NCBI GenBank assembly: GCA_964521025.1
Contig: CAZFPK010000062.1
Location: 1-17,069 of the forward strand
Reading direction: 5' to 3'
Length of the DNA stretch: 17,069 nucleotides
Source of the DNA: DRTC01 sp964521025
Lineage (GTDB): Bacteria > Cloacimonadota > Cloacimonadia > Cloacimonadales > TCS61
Shown: piece by piece, positions 7,801 through 16,016 of the stretch
Layout of the letters: each line of letters opens with the position of its first letter
How positions within the stretch are numbered: the stretch's first letter is position 1
Notes under the pieces: model-generated
What the model saw: only the letters and a program-made list of their open reading frames with translations
Database searches by the model: none
What the model was told of the DNA's origin: nothing
Translations under genes and position numbers: made by a program

Positions 7801-8654
7801 ACTTTATTTATAATGACATCATTTTAAAAGTTAAAGCAGCAATCGAAGAAAGTACTAATATTTTTAAGAAAGAGCAGGAACGATTGAAACATGGAGATGA
7901 ACTTCCTTACGGAGTTCGGAAAATGGTTAAGGTTTATATCGCTAAAAAAAGGAAGATCCAGGTCGGCGATAAAATGGCAGGTCGTCATGGAAACAAAGGT
8001 GTGATTTCCAGGATCAGTCCTATCGAGGACATGCCTTTTATGGAAGACGGATCATCGGTTGATATTATTCTTAATCCGCTTGGTGTTCCTTCCCGGATGA
8101 ATATTGGTCAGATCATGGAAACTCATCTCGGGATGGCAGCCAGAATTTTAGGTCTGAATATAGAAACTCCTGTTTTTGATGGTGCTAATCTCGATGATAT
8201 TGCTAAAGAAATGAAAAATGCTAAACTTCCTGCCGATGGAAAACAGGTTCTGTATGACGGAAAGACAGGAGAACCTTTTAAAGAAAGAGTTACTGTCGGT
8301 GTGATCTATATGCTGAAATTGAATCACCTTGTAGCAGACAAAATGCATTCCCGTTCAACCGGACCTTATTCGCTGATCACGCAGCAACCTCTCGGAGGAA
8401 AAGCACAACACGGAGGTCAGAGATTAGGAGAAATGGAAGTGTGGGCGCTGGAAGCTTACGGAGCATCCAGGCTGCTCGAAGAAATGCTGACCATCAAATC
8501 CGATGATGTCGAAGGCAGAACAAACGCTTTCAAAGCTATTACCGGCGGGAAAAATCCGCCCAAACCGGATATCCCGGAATCTTTCAATGTCCTGGTCAGT
8601 GAATTAAAATCGCTTTGCTTTGATATTGAGTTCATTGCTACAAAGGAAGCATAA
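4863..8654 (+). CDS. rpoB: DNA-directed RNA polymerase subunit beta
   Basis: This is the second-largest catalytic subunit of RNA polymerase. With a TTG start at 4863 the protein is 1263 residues, beginning MNIKSFSRIKKR. The rifampicin pocket (about residues 457-485) reads GQLSQFMEQTNPL then ITHKRRLSALGPGG; the residue equivalent to E. coli D516 is Glu (E464). GDKMAGRHGNKGVISR lies at about 1035-1050, and the C-terminal HSRSTGPYSLITQQPLGGK block at about 1161-1180. Two lineage-specific insertions are visible: one between about 233 and 339 (SI1 region) and one between about 907 and 1010 (flap-side, SI2 region), rich in Lys/Asn/Phe. It is separated by 45 bases from rpoC. Start-site confidence is about 0.75; identity is certain. 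Confidence 0.97.
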   Translation: MNIKSFSRIKKRAEQTGLPSIDIPNLLAIQIESYNRFLQKDVHPQKRENIGLQAILTSVFPLIDQKELYHLEYIDYLVLKEKYATSECKERNLSYQAPVKARMRLTIYDEEILKETGEKRVKNTIEQDIFLGEIPLITTHGTFIINGAERVIISQLHRSPGVFFLEDKHPSGKILYSAKLIPYNGSWLEFNMDIYDAMYVLIDKRRKLPVTVLLRAVGLSEDKDLREHFYNKEVITVQKAKGRSFFDDVFDQETGEIIFNAGTEIDDKTIEDLIEAGINKITVISGESEITKKIIENTIIKDQTKSQEEAVKKIYNLIRPGEEPTYEVALDLFNRMFFNERRYNLGDVGRFKVNERLGLNIDPGINILTKDDLVAIVDRIIAVYKDEDVADDIDHLANRRIRTVGELLGEQFNIGLSRVARTAIERMSIANPDEITIHDLINSNALIAVVQSFFLTGQLSQFMEQTNPLTAITHKRRLSALGPGGLTRERAGFEVRDVHHSHYGRICPIETPEGPNIGLISSPAMYARINKLGFLETPYIKVEYGQITKKIEFLDAFKEEKHIIAQANINYDKDFKIQDKLVFARHKGEFLQVTPDEVQYMDVSPQQIVSVSASLIPFLEHDDANRALMGSNMQRQGVPLISPQLPVVGTGMERVVAEDSVVVAVAPYDGIITKVTSSYIDIERDNPDKTMLDIGTYNRIYLTKYARSNQDTCINQRPTVKKGDIVKKGQSISDGPAITDDRLALGRNMLVAFMPWYGYNYEDAIILSENVAREDMLTSLYIEEHEVLVRNMKNGKEELAYDIPNVPTKSLRNLDKTGIIRVGSVVASGDIIVGKITPKNVDIDPSPEENLMRALFGDRAGDFTNSSLKAKPGMEGVVIDVKVFSRLDESEEFEDQERRTKSLAVLKHERSERQKIIDEYLKERLSEVLVGETAKNIVDMKTNMFYLHSGKKITKGDLKKINFKKLNLDYDFIEDNEKNNFIYNDIILKVKAAIEESTNIFKKEQERLKHGDELPYGVRKMVKVYIAKKRKIQVGDKMAGRHGNKGVISRISPIEDMPFMEDGSSVDIILNPLGVPSRMNIGQIMETHLGMAARILGLNIETPVFDGANLDDIAKEMKNAKLPADGKQVLYDGKTGEPFKERVTVGVIYMLKLNHLVADKMHSRSTGPYSLITQQPLGGKAQHGGQRLGEMEVWALEAYGASRLLEEMLTIKSDDVEGRTNAFKAITGGKNPPKPDIPESFNVLVSELKSLCFDIEFIATKEA

Positions 8655-8699
8655 ATCTTTTTGGAATATCCGAAAAGACCATAAACGGAGGTTTACTCA

Positions 8700-11600
8700 G
8701 TGATAAGAGAAATCAAACGTGAGAAAAAAATTGAAAATTATGAAAAATTGAGAATAAAAATAGCTTCTCCCGATGCGATCAGGGAATGGTCTTACGGGGA
8801 AGTTATTAAACCCGATACTCTGAATTACAGAACACTTAAACCTGAAAAAGGCGGGTTATTCTGCGAACGAATTTTCGGTCCGGAAAAAGATTATGAATGC
8901 AGTTGTGGAAAATATAAGAAAAAACGCTTCCAGAATACTGTTTGCGATCGCTGCGGAGTTGAAATTACAAGTTCCAGAGTTCGTCGCTCTCGCATGGGTC
9001 ATATTGAACTTGCTGTTCCAATCGCTCATATCTGGTTTGTGAAAAGCTTACCGAGTGTGATCGGTACTCTTCTTGATATGACAGTCAGCAGGTTGGAGCG
9101 TATTCTCTATTACGAATCATTTATCATCCTCAATCCCGGGGACAGTGATTATGAGAAAAGAGACCTGGTCGATGCTGACGAATATTATGAAATCAGAGAT
9201 AGAGTCGGAACAGATTTTGTGGCTATGATGGGAGCGGAAGCAGTTAGAATTCTACTCGAAGAACTTAATCTCGATGATGAAGCGATGAACTTGAGAACGA
9301 TCATCAAAATGGAGACATCTGCTCAAAAAAAACAGAAGGCAATTAAAAGACTAAAAATCGTAGATGCCTTCAGAAAGTCCGGTAACAAACCTGAATGGAT
9401 GATCATGGAAGTTCTGCCTGTTCTTCCCCCGACCCTGCGACCATTAGTACAACTTGATGGCGGCAGATTTGCCACAGCCGATTTTAACGAACTTTATCGT
9501 CGCGTGATCACGCGCAACAATCGTTTGCGTGGATTGCTCGATATCAATGCTCCCGAAGTTATCCTGCGCAATGAAAAAAGGATGCTGCAGGAAGCAGTCG
9601 ATGCCATGATCGATAATACCCGGAAATCGCGACCTGTTAAAGGTCGCGGAAACAGGGCATTAAAATCTTTAGCCGATCAATTGAAAGGGAAAACCGGAAG
9701 ATTCAGACAAAACCTTCTGGGGAAACGAGTAGATTATTCAGGTCGTTCCGTAATAACGGTTGGTCCAAACTTGAAATTACATCAGTGCGGCTTACCCAAA
9801 GAAATGGCGATTGAACTCTTTAAGCCTTTTATTATTGAACGATTGGAAAAAATAGGTGAAGCCGAAAAGACAAAAACTGCCAAAAAACTGATCGAGAAGC
9901 AAAGACCCGAGATCTGGAAAATCCTCGAAAATGTGATCAAAGATTATCCGATTTTATTGAACCGTGCTCCAACATTGCACAAACATGGGATTCAAGCTTT
10001 CCTGCCTGTGTTGACAGAAGGAAAAGCAATTGAAATTCATCCCCTTGTTTGTATCCCTTATAATGCGGATTTCGATGGTGACCAGATGGCAGTTCATGTA
10101 CCATTATCCAATGAATCTCAAATTGAAGCGCGAGTTCTGATGCTGTCTTCAAGGAATTTACTGCTCCCGGCAAGCGGAAAACTCGCCATGGCAACTAACC
10201 AGGATATTGTACTCGGTAATTATTATTTAACCGTTCTCAAAGAAAATGATCCTCCTTCTGATAAAAAAATCAGATATTTCAGCTCTCCGGGCGAAGTGAT
10301 ACTCGCGTATGAACAGGATGAACGATTGTTCAATACGAAAGGTTTGAAAAGAGAAGGAAATCGTTTGGGTATTCATTCCTGGATCAAGGTCCTGGTCAAA
10401 GGAAAAATCGTTACTACTACAGTCGGTAGAGTAGTGTTTAATCAAATCTTACCTGATGAAATTCCTTTTCAAAATGTGACCTTAACAAAAGGAATATTGA
10501 ACGAACTTGCAATGATCTGTTTTAATGCGGTTGGACAGAAAAGAACAGCAGAATTTCTGGATAATATTAAAGAAGTCGGGTTCAGATATGCAACCAAAGC
10601 CGGTATTACTTTTAGCGCCAGCGATGTTATATCTCCAAAAGATAAAGATAAGATAATCCGTAAAACGGAAAAAGATGTTCAAAAGATCATCGAAAGTTAT
10701 TTGAATGGAGAAATTACTGAAACCGAAAGATATAATCGTGTCATCGATAAATGGAAAATGACAACCGAAAATGTATCGGATGTGCTGATGGCGGAGCTGG
10801 CAAAAGATCAAGGTGGATTTAACTCCATTAATATGATGTATAGCTCCAATGCAAGAGGTGGAAAAGACCAGATAAAACAACTCGGTGCAATGCGCGGATT
10901 GATGGATAAACCTTCAAAAAGCCTTTCCGGAGGTGGAGCAGAAGTGATTGAAACACCGATCAAATCTAATTTTAAAGAAGGTTTGAGCGTTCTGGAATAC
11001 TTTATATCGACTCACGGTGCAAGAAAAGGATTGGCAGATACAGCCCTTAAAACCGCTGATGCCGGATACCTGACAAGAAGATTGGTCGATGTCGCTCAAA
11101 ATGCAGTCATTAATATGGAAGATTGCGGTACGATCGAAGGAGTCGAAGTTTCGGCTTTGAAAGAAGGACTGGAAATCGTCGAACCTTTATCCGAAAGAAT
11201 TTCCGGATATACTGCTGCTGAAGATATTATCGATCCTGTAACCGAGAAAACGATTGTTTTTGCTAATACGGAAATCTCAAATGAAATGGCTGAAACAATT
11301 CAAAATCACGGTATCAATACTGTTAAAGTAAGGTCAGTTCTCACATGTGATGCTGAAAAAGGAATTTGTGCCAAATGTTACGGAAGAAATCTTGGAACCC
11401 AGAAACCTGTGACTATCGGTGAACCTGTGGGAGTTATTGCTGCTCAAAGTATTGGAGAACCTGGAACACAATTAACATTGAGAACTTTCCACATTGGTGG
11501 AACAGCAAGTACAGATGTTGATCTGGCTGAAGTTGTCGCCAATTCTGATGGCATAATAAAATTTGTGAAAATGAATACAGTTGTCAATCGTGAAGGTAAA

Positions 11601-12851
11601 CTTGTTTCTATTAGCCATCTTGGTAGAATCCAAATCCTACATGAAAAAGATAAATCAGTTATCGAAAATTATAAAGTCGAATATGCCGCGACTGTGTATG
11701 TAAAAGATAAACAGAAAGTATCAAAAAATTTTCCTTTATTCAGCTGGGATCATTATAATAATCCTCTTATTGCCACAGCGAAAGGTAAGCTGAAGTTTGA
11801 AAATTTTGTGAAAGATGTAAATTATAAAGAAGAATTCAACGAATTGACCGGTTCTAAAGAAATTCAAACCATAGAATCTAAAGATCGAAAGAAACAACCA
11901 CAGTTCAAGATCATCGCTGAAGATGGAAAAGAATCATTGGTGCCGATACCTACCGGTTTGAATGTAGATATCGAAGACGGAGTTTATGTTCACCCGGGTG
12001 ATGTTCTCGGAAAATCATCGAGGATAACCGTTAAACAAAGCGATATAACCGGCGGTTTGCCGCGTGTTCAGGATCTGTTTGAAGCAAGAGAACCAAAAGA
12101 GAAAGCAATTTTGTCTGATATTGCCGGAACAATTTCTATAGGAAATCTAACTAATAAAGGCAGGGAAATATTTGTAAATGCTGAAGATGGAACTGTAAAC
12201 AAATACATAATCCCACCAGGAAAGCGAATCATTGTTCATCAGGGAGATATTCTTGAGAGCGGAGATGCTTTATCCGGAGGACCTTTGGATCCACATGATA
12301 TTCTGAAGGCAAAAGGGATCAAAGCAGCTCAAACCCTGATCCTTGATGAAATACAGGAAGTATATAGAAAACAGGGTGTTAAGATCGATGATAAACATAT
12401 CGGTGTTATTATCAGGCAAATGTTCAAAAAAATAAAAATTACAAATCCGGGACATACGATGTTCCTGGAAGGTGAAATAGTCGATAGAAATCAAGTTATG
12501 AAAGAAAACAAAAGGATCGAAGAAGAGGGTGGTGAAGGAGCTACCTTTGAGCAACTTCTTCTCGGCATAACCAAAGCTTCGTTATTAACTGATAGCTGGC
12601 TTTCAGCTGCTTCATTTCAGGAAACTACAAAAGTTCTAACTCAGTCATCGATCGAAGGGAGGATCGATAACCTGGAAGGATTGAAAGAGAGTATTATTAT
12701 CGGGCGTAGAATTCCGGTTGGAACTGGAACCAAATTTTTCAATACGGAAGTTAAACGAGCGCTCGATGAAGGTAAATCTATTGGTGATGTGATCAAAGAA
12801 TTTGCTCATTCAAAAGAAGAAGATACTGTCGAAGACATACTTGATTTTTAA
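8700..12851 (+). CDS. rpoC: DNA-directed RNA polymerase subunit beta'
   Basis: This is the largest catalytic subunit, 1383 residues, starting at GTG 8700 with GGAGGT at 8687-8692 seven bases upstream. The N-terminal zinc site has C67, C69, C82 and C85. The catalytic NADFDGD loop is at 455-461, with the Mg-binding aspartates D457, D459 and D461. The second zinc site uses C809, C883, C890 and C893. The trigger loop (LTLRTFHIGGTA, F930/H931) is followed by about 180 extra residues before the ITGGLPRVQDLFEAR block at 1116. This is an SI3-like insertion at the E. coli position. Only 21 bases separate rpoC from rpsL, with no terminator, so the str genes are read from the same transcript. Confidence 0.99.
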   Translation: MIREIKREKKIENYEKLRIKIASPDAIREWSYGEVIKPDTLNYRTLKPEKGGLFCERIFGPEKDYECSCGKYKKKRFQNTVCDRCGVEITSSRVRRSRMGHIELAVPIAHIWFVKSLPSVIGTLLDMTVSRLERILYYESFIILNPGDSDYEKRDLVDADEYYEIRDRVGTDFVAMMGAEAVRILLEELNLDDEAMNLRTIIKMETSAQKKQKAIKRLKIVDAFRKSGNKPEWMIMEVLPVLPPTLRPLVQLDGGRFATADFNELYRRVITRNNRLRGLLDINAPEVILRNEKRMLQEAVDAMIDNTRKSRPVKGRGNRALKSLADQLKGKTGRFRQNLLGKRVDYSGRSVITVGPNLKLHQCGLPKEMAIELFKPFIIERLEKIGEAEKTKTAKKLIEKQRPEIWKILENVIKDYPILLNRAPTLHKHGIQAFLPVLTEGKAIEIHPLVCIPYNADFDGDQMAVHVPLSNESQIEARVLMLSSRNLLLPASGKLAMATNQDIVLGNYYLTVLKENDPPSDKKIRYFSSPGEVILAYEQDERLFNTKGLKREGNRLGIHSWIKVLVKGKIVTTTVGRVVFNQILPDEIPFQNVTLTKGILNELAMICFNAVGQKRTAEFLDNIKEVGFRYATKAGITFSASDVISPKDKDKIIRKTEKDVQKIIESYLNGEITETERYNRVIDKWKMTTENVSDVLMAELAKDQGGFNSINMMYSSNARGGKDQIKQLGAMRGLMDKPSKSLSGGGAEVIETPIKSNFKEGLSVLEYFISTHGARKGLADTALKTADAGYLTRRLVDVAQNAVINMEDCGTIEGVEVSALKEGLEIVEPLSERISGYTAAEDIIDPVTEKTIVFANTEISNEMAETIQNHGINTVKVRSVLTCDAEKGICAKCYGRNLGTQKPVTIGEPVGVIAAQSIGEPGTQLTLRTFHIGGTASTDVDLAEVVANSDGIIKFVKMNTVVNREGKLVSISHLGRIQILHEKDKSVIENYKVEYAATVYVKDKQKVSKNFPLFSWDHYNNPLIATAKGKLKFENFVKDVNYKEEFNELTGSKEIQTIESKDRKKQPQFKIIAEDGKESLVPIPTGLNVDIEDGVYVHPGDVLGKSSRITVKQSDITGGLPRVQDLFEAREPKEKAILSDIAGTISIGNLTNKGREIFVNAEDGTVNKYIIPPGKRIIVHQGDILESGDALSGGPLDPHDILKAKGIKAAQTLILDEIQEVYRKQGVKIDDKHIGVIIRQMFKKIKITNPGHTMFLEGEIVDRNQVMKENKRIEEEGGEGATFEQLLLGITKASLLTDSWLSAASFQETTKVLTQSSIEGRIDNLEGLKESIIIGRRIPVGTGTKFFNTEVKRALDEGKSIGDVIKEFAHSKEEDTVEDILDF

Positions 12852-12872
12852 ATAAAAAACAGGAGAAAAATT

Positions 12873-13247
12873 GTGCCGACAATTAATCAATTAATTAAAA
12901 AAGGACGGAAGAAGATATCTAAATCAAGGAAAAACAGGGCTCTTACTTCCTGTCCACAGAAAAGAGGAGTTTGTACAAGAGTTTATACTACAACACCTAA
13001 AAAACCTAATTCCGCTTTGAGAAAAGTAGCCAGGGTCAGATTAGTAAATGGCTTTGAGATAACAGCATATATTCCAGGCGAAGGTCACAATTTACAGGAA
13101 CACTCGATAGTTTTCGTGCGAGGTGGAAGGGTTAAGGATCTCCCCGGAGTGAGATACCATATTATTCGGGGTGCGCTCGATACTGCCGGAGTTGAAGACA
13201 GGATAAATTCTCGTTCCAAATACGGAACAAAGAAACCAAAGAAGTAG
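12873..13247 (+). CDS. rpsL: 30S ribosomal protein S12
   Basis: S12 is part of the decoding centre. The 124-residue product starts at GTG 12873 (MPTINQLIKKGRK), with AGGAG at 12861-12865 seven bases upstream. TPKKPNSALRKVARVRL and GGRVKDLPGVRYHIIRG are both intact. The lysines in PKKPNS and RVKDLPG that mutate in streptomycin-resistant E. coli (K42, K87) are wild type, as is the aspartate that is methylthiolated in some bacteria. The stop codon TAG overlaps the rpsG ribosome-binding site, which suggests translational coupling. Confidence 0.99.
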   Translation: MPTINQLIKKGRKKISKSRKNRALTSCPQKRGVCTRVYTTTPKKPNSALRKVARVRLVNGFEITAYIPGEGHNLQEHSIVFVRGGRVKDLPGVRYHIIRGALDTAGVEDRINSRSKYGTKKPKK

Positions 13248-13256
13248 GAGGAACGG

Positions 13257-13727
13257 ATGTCAAGAAGACGCAAAATAGTTGAAAGAGAAATCTTCCCCGA
13301 TCCAAAATATAATGACCTGGTTTTAAGTAAATTTATCAATACGGTTATGCAGAGAGGTAAGAAAAGTCTTGCGGAGAAAATAGTATACGGAGCTCTCGAT
13401 ATCATCGGAGAAAAGACAAAAAAAGATCCTCTCGAAGTTTTTAATCAGGCATTGGATAATGTTCGACCTTTGATCAAAGTCGTGTCCCGCCGGATCGGAG
13501 GATCCAATTACCAGATCCCGACAGAAGTAACCTCTAAAAATGCTCAGGCATTAGCCTTTAGATGGCTGATCGGATTCTCCAGGAAAAGATCTGAAAAAAC
13601 TATGACCGCGCGTTTAGCTGGTGAACTTTTAGCCGCATATAAAAAGGAAGGTGCCAGCATAAAAAAACGCGAAGACACTCACAAAATGGCGGAAGCAAAT
13701 AAAGCTTTTGCTCATTTCAGATTTTAA
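13257..13727 (+). CDS. rpsG: 30S ribosomal protein S7
   Basis: S7 nucleates assembly of the 30S head and contacts E-site tRNA. The 156-residue product opens MSRRRKIVEREIFPDPKYND and carries the family blocks KFINTVMQRGKKSLAEKIVYGA, VRPLIKVVSRRIGGSNYQIP and KREDTHKMAEANKAFAHFRF. TAGGAGG overlapping the rpsL stop gives a strong ribosome-binding site. The 9-base gap from rpsL leaves no room for the S7-binding intercistronic structure known in E. coli. Confidence 0.99.
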   Translation: MSRRRKIVEREIFPDPKYNDLVLSKFINTVMQRGKKSLAEKIVYGALDIIGEKTKKDPLEVFNQALDNVRPLIKVVSRRIGGSNYQIPTEVTSKNAQALAFRWLIGFSRKRSEKTMTARLAGELLAAYKKEGASIKKREDTHKMAEANKAFAHFRF

Positions 13728-13741
13728 TTATTAAAAGCATT

Positions 13742-15832
13742 ATGCCAAAAGACCTTTCCGTTATTAGAAACATTGGTATAATGGCTCATATCGATGCCGG
13801 TAAAACGACAACGACCGAAAGGATGTTGTTCTATACCGGCATTATTCATAGAATGGGAGAGGTTCATGACGGCAATGCTGTCATGGATTGGATGGTGCAG
13901 GAAAAGGAACGCGGAATAACCATCACTTCTGCTGTTACTACCTGCTTCTGGAAAGATAAACAGATCAATATCATCGATACTCCCGGGCATGTCGATTTTA
14001 CTGCCGAAGTCGAGCGTTCCTTGAGGATCCTGGATGGTGCGATCGGGATCTTTTGTGCTGTCGGCGGTGTCGAACCGCAATCGGAAACCGTCTGGCATCA
14101 AGCTGATCGTTATAAGATCCCCAGGATCGCTTTCATCAATAAAATGGATAGAGCGGGAGCAGATTTTGAAAATGTCGTCGATATGCTCCATGATCGTTTG
14201 ACAGCAAATACTTTTCCAATCCAGATTCCGATCGGGAAAGAAGATTCTTTTTCCGGAATCATCGATCTTATCTCGATGAAAGCCTGTTTTTTTGATCAGG
14301 AAACAATGGGCGTTCAGTATCATTATCAGAAAATTCCCGACGATTATCTCCCACAAGCAGCATCTCAACGAGCTCAGCTCCTGGAAAAACTTTCCGAATA
14401 CGATGATGAGCTGATGGAATCATATCTTGAAAACCGGGAAATTCAGGTTGAACTCATAAAAAAAGTTATTAGAAAAGCAGTTATCCAACACCAATTTGTT
14501 CCCATTTTATGCGGTTCTGCCCTAAAAAATACTGGTGTTCAACTACTGCTGGACACGATCACAAATTTTTTGCCTTCTCCTCTCGATGTACCGCCTGCTA
14601 TCGCTGTTCATAAAAAAACCAAAGAAGAAAAACTTATCTATCCCAAAACCGATGCGGCTTTTTCTGCACTTGCCTTTAAAGTTCAGATGGATAAATATGT
14701 TGGAAAACTCATCTATCTCAGGGTTTATTCTGGTTCGACAAGGAGAAGCGGTACGATCTTTAATCAAACGAATGGGAAAAGAGAAAGGATTTCCCGTATT
14801 TTGCAGATGCATTCCAATAAGAAAAAAGATATCGCAGAATTGCATGCCGGAGATATTGCGGCTCTGGTCGGTCCTAAATTTGTTAAAACCGGTGATACTC
14901 TAACATCGGATAATTTCAATATCCTTTTAGCAGATATTGCCTTCCCCGATTCGGTCATTTCGGTTGCTATCGAACCGAGAACTAAAGCAGACCAAGAAAT
15001 TCTATCGAATATTCTGCGCAAATTGGAGGAAGAAGACCCGACTTTTAAGGTCATTCAGAACAAAGATACTGGACAAACTCTTATTTCCGGGATGGGTGAA
15101 CTGCATCTCGAAATAATCATCGACCGACTCCAGCGTGAATTCAATGTGCAGGCAAATATCGGTAATCCTCAAGTTGCTTATAAGGAAACGATCGAGAATG
15201 AAGTGATCACCGAAGGTGAATTTATCCGGGAGTTAAACGGCAAAGGTCATTACGCAGTCGTTCGTCTGAAACTTACACCCTTGAAACTCGAAGATCTTCC
15301 TTACGGAAAGAAGAATATTTTCGTGAACTCGACAACGGATGAGATAATTCCCAAAGAATTCCAGTCTGCGATCGAGGAAAGTTCCTTAAATGCTTGTTTA
15401 GACGGACCTTTGATGAGTTCACCTGTAGAGAGATTGAAGATCGAATTGATCAGCGGTAAATTCAATGAAGTGGATTCCAGTGAAACTGCTTTTAATATAG
15501 CTTCCTCGATCGCTGTCAGCAATGGTTTGAGAAAAGCCAGAGCCGTGATCATGGAACCATTGATGCTCGTAAATGTCATTACTCCGGAAGATTTTGTAGG
15601 AGATGTTATCGGCGATATCAATTCCAAAAGAGGAAGGATCGAAGATATCAGAACGGTGATGAATAAACAGGAGATCAGCTCCGAAATTCCGATGAGCGAA
15701 CTCTTTGGATATGCTACAAAACTGCGTTCTATTTCACAGGGACGAGCAATTTACACGATGGAATTTTCCAAATATGAAAAAGTGCCGGCAAATATCCAGC
15801 AGAAAATCCTGAAAAAAGTCCGAGGTTTTTAA
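13742..15832 (+). CDS. fusA: Elongation factor G
   Basis: EF-G is the GTPase that drives tRNA-mRNA translocation and helps recycle ribosomes. The 696-residue protein has the full five-domain layout: G domain with P-loop AHIDAGKT (15-22), RGITIT in switch I, DTPGH (79-83) and NKMD (133-136); domain II; domain III with SGMGELHLEII; domain IV with EVDSSE; and C-terminal domain V. Domain IV is unusual: the first tip loop reads NGKGHYAVV where canonical EF-G has GGRGQYGHV, and the second reads KFNEVDSSE where E. coli has SYHDVDSSE, so the equivalents of Q507 and H583 are H503 and N575. No Shine-Dalgarno precedes the ATG, which lies 14 bases after rpsG. Its place after rpsL-rpsG argues for the main EF-G, but a non-canonical subfamily is possible. 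Confidence 0.97.
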   Translation: MPKDLSVIRNIGIMAHIDAGKTTTTERMLFYTGIIHRMGEVHDGNAVMDWMVQEKERGITITSAVTTCFWKDKQINIIDTPGHVDFTAEVERSLRILDGAIGIFCAVGGVEPQSETVWHQADRYKIPRIAFINKMDRAGADFENVVDMLHDRLTANTFPIQIPIGKEDSFSGIIDLISMKACFFDQETMGVQYHYQKIPDDYLPQAASQRAQLLEKLSEYDDELMESYLENREIQVELIKKVIRKAVIQHQFVPILCGSALKNTGVQLLLDTITNFLPSPLDVPPAIAVHKKTKEEKLIYPKTDAAFSALAFKVQMDKYVGKLIYLRVYSGSTRRSGTIFNQTNGKRERISRILQMHSNKKKDIAELHAGDIAALVGPKFVKTGDTLTSDNFNILLADIAFPDSVISVAIEPRTKADQEILSNILRKLEEEDPTFKVIQNKDTGQTLISGMGELHLEIIIDRLQREFNVQANIGNPQVAYKETIENEVITEGEFIRELNGKGHYAVVRLKLTPLKLEDLPYGKKNIFVNSTTDEIIPKEFQSAIEESSLNACLDGPLMSSPVERLKIELISGKFNEVDSSETAFNIASSIAVSNGLRKARAVIMEPLMLVNVITPEDFVGDVIGDINSKRGRIEDIRTVMNKQEISSEIPMSELFGYATKLRSISQGRAIYTMEFSKYEKVPANIQQKILKKVRGF

Positions 15833-15854
15833 AATTTCCAATACTTCTTTCCCG

Positions 15855-15870
15855 ATCCCCGATACGGGAT
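15855..15870. repeat. Short GC-rich palindrome after fusA
   Basis: ATCCC (15855-15859) and GGGAT (15866-15870) form a 5-bp inverted repeat; an alternative CCCG/CGGG pairing is nested in it. It has no T run and lies between the fusA stop and the true terminator. It could be a fragment of a dispersed repeat or a small 3' UTR hairpin. Confidence 0.35.
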
Positions 15871-15886
15871 GCAAAATTTCAGATAC

Positions 15887-15925
15887 GGTTCATTCAATTG
15901 AGATGAACCTTTTTTTATTTTTTTT
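15887..15925 (+). terminator. Intrinsic terminator after fusA
   Basis: The stem GGTTCAT (15887-15893) with ATGAACC (15903-15909) encloses a 9-base loop that is partly self-complementary (TCAATTGA). It is followed at once by seven T, an A and eight T. This is the classic form of a Rho-independent terminator and marks the 3' end of the long ribosomal/RNA polymerase operon. The gene after it, prmC, is therefore expected to have its own promoter, though I see no convincing -35/-10 pair. Confidence 0.92.
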
Positions 15926-15961
15926 AACTATGAACATAAGTTTGTGAATTGTGATGTGAAG

Positions 15962-15990
15962 CCTTCAAGTTCTGCTAAACCTTGAAGGTT
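15962..15990. repeat. Inverted repeat upstream of prmC
   Basis: CCTTCAAG (15962-15969) pairs perfectly with CTTGAAGG (15981-15988) across an 11-base loop. The right arm is itself inside a near-palindrome, AACCTTGAAGGTT (15978-15990). It lies 27 bases before the prmC start codon and has no T run, so it is not a terminator. It may be an operator-like site, an mRNA leader hairpin or a dispersed repeat copy. Confidence 0.5.
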
Positions 15991-16016
15991 TGAAAATTCC
16001 GATACAAAAATAAATA

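Noticed and set aside
13724..14368. Long antisense frame of 214 codons opposite fusA
   Set aside because: The sense strand is unmistakably EF-G; the antisense product has no recognisable domain. Other antisense frames across tuf, rplJ, rpoB and rpoC were rejected for the same reason.
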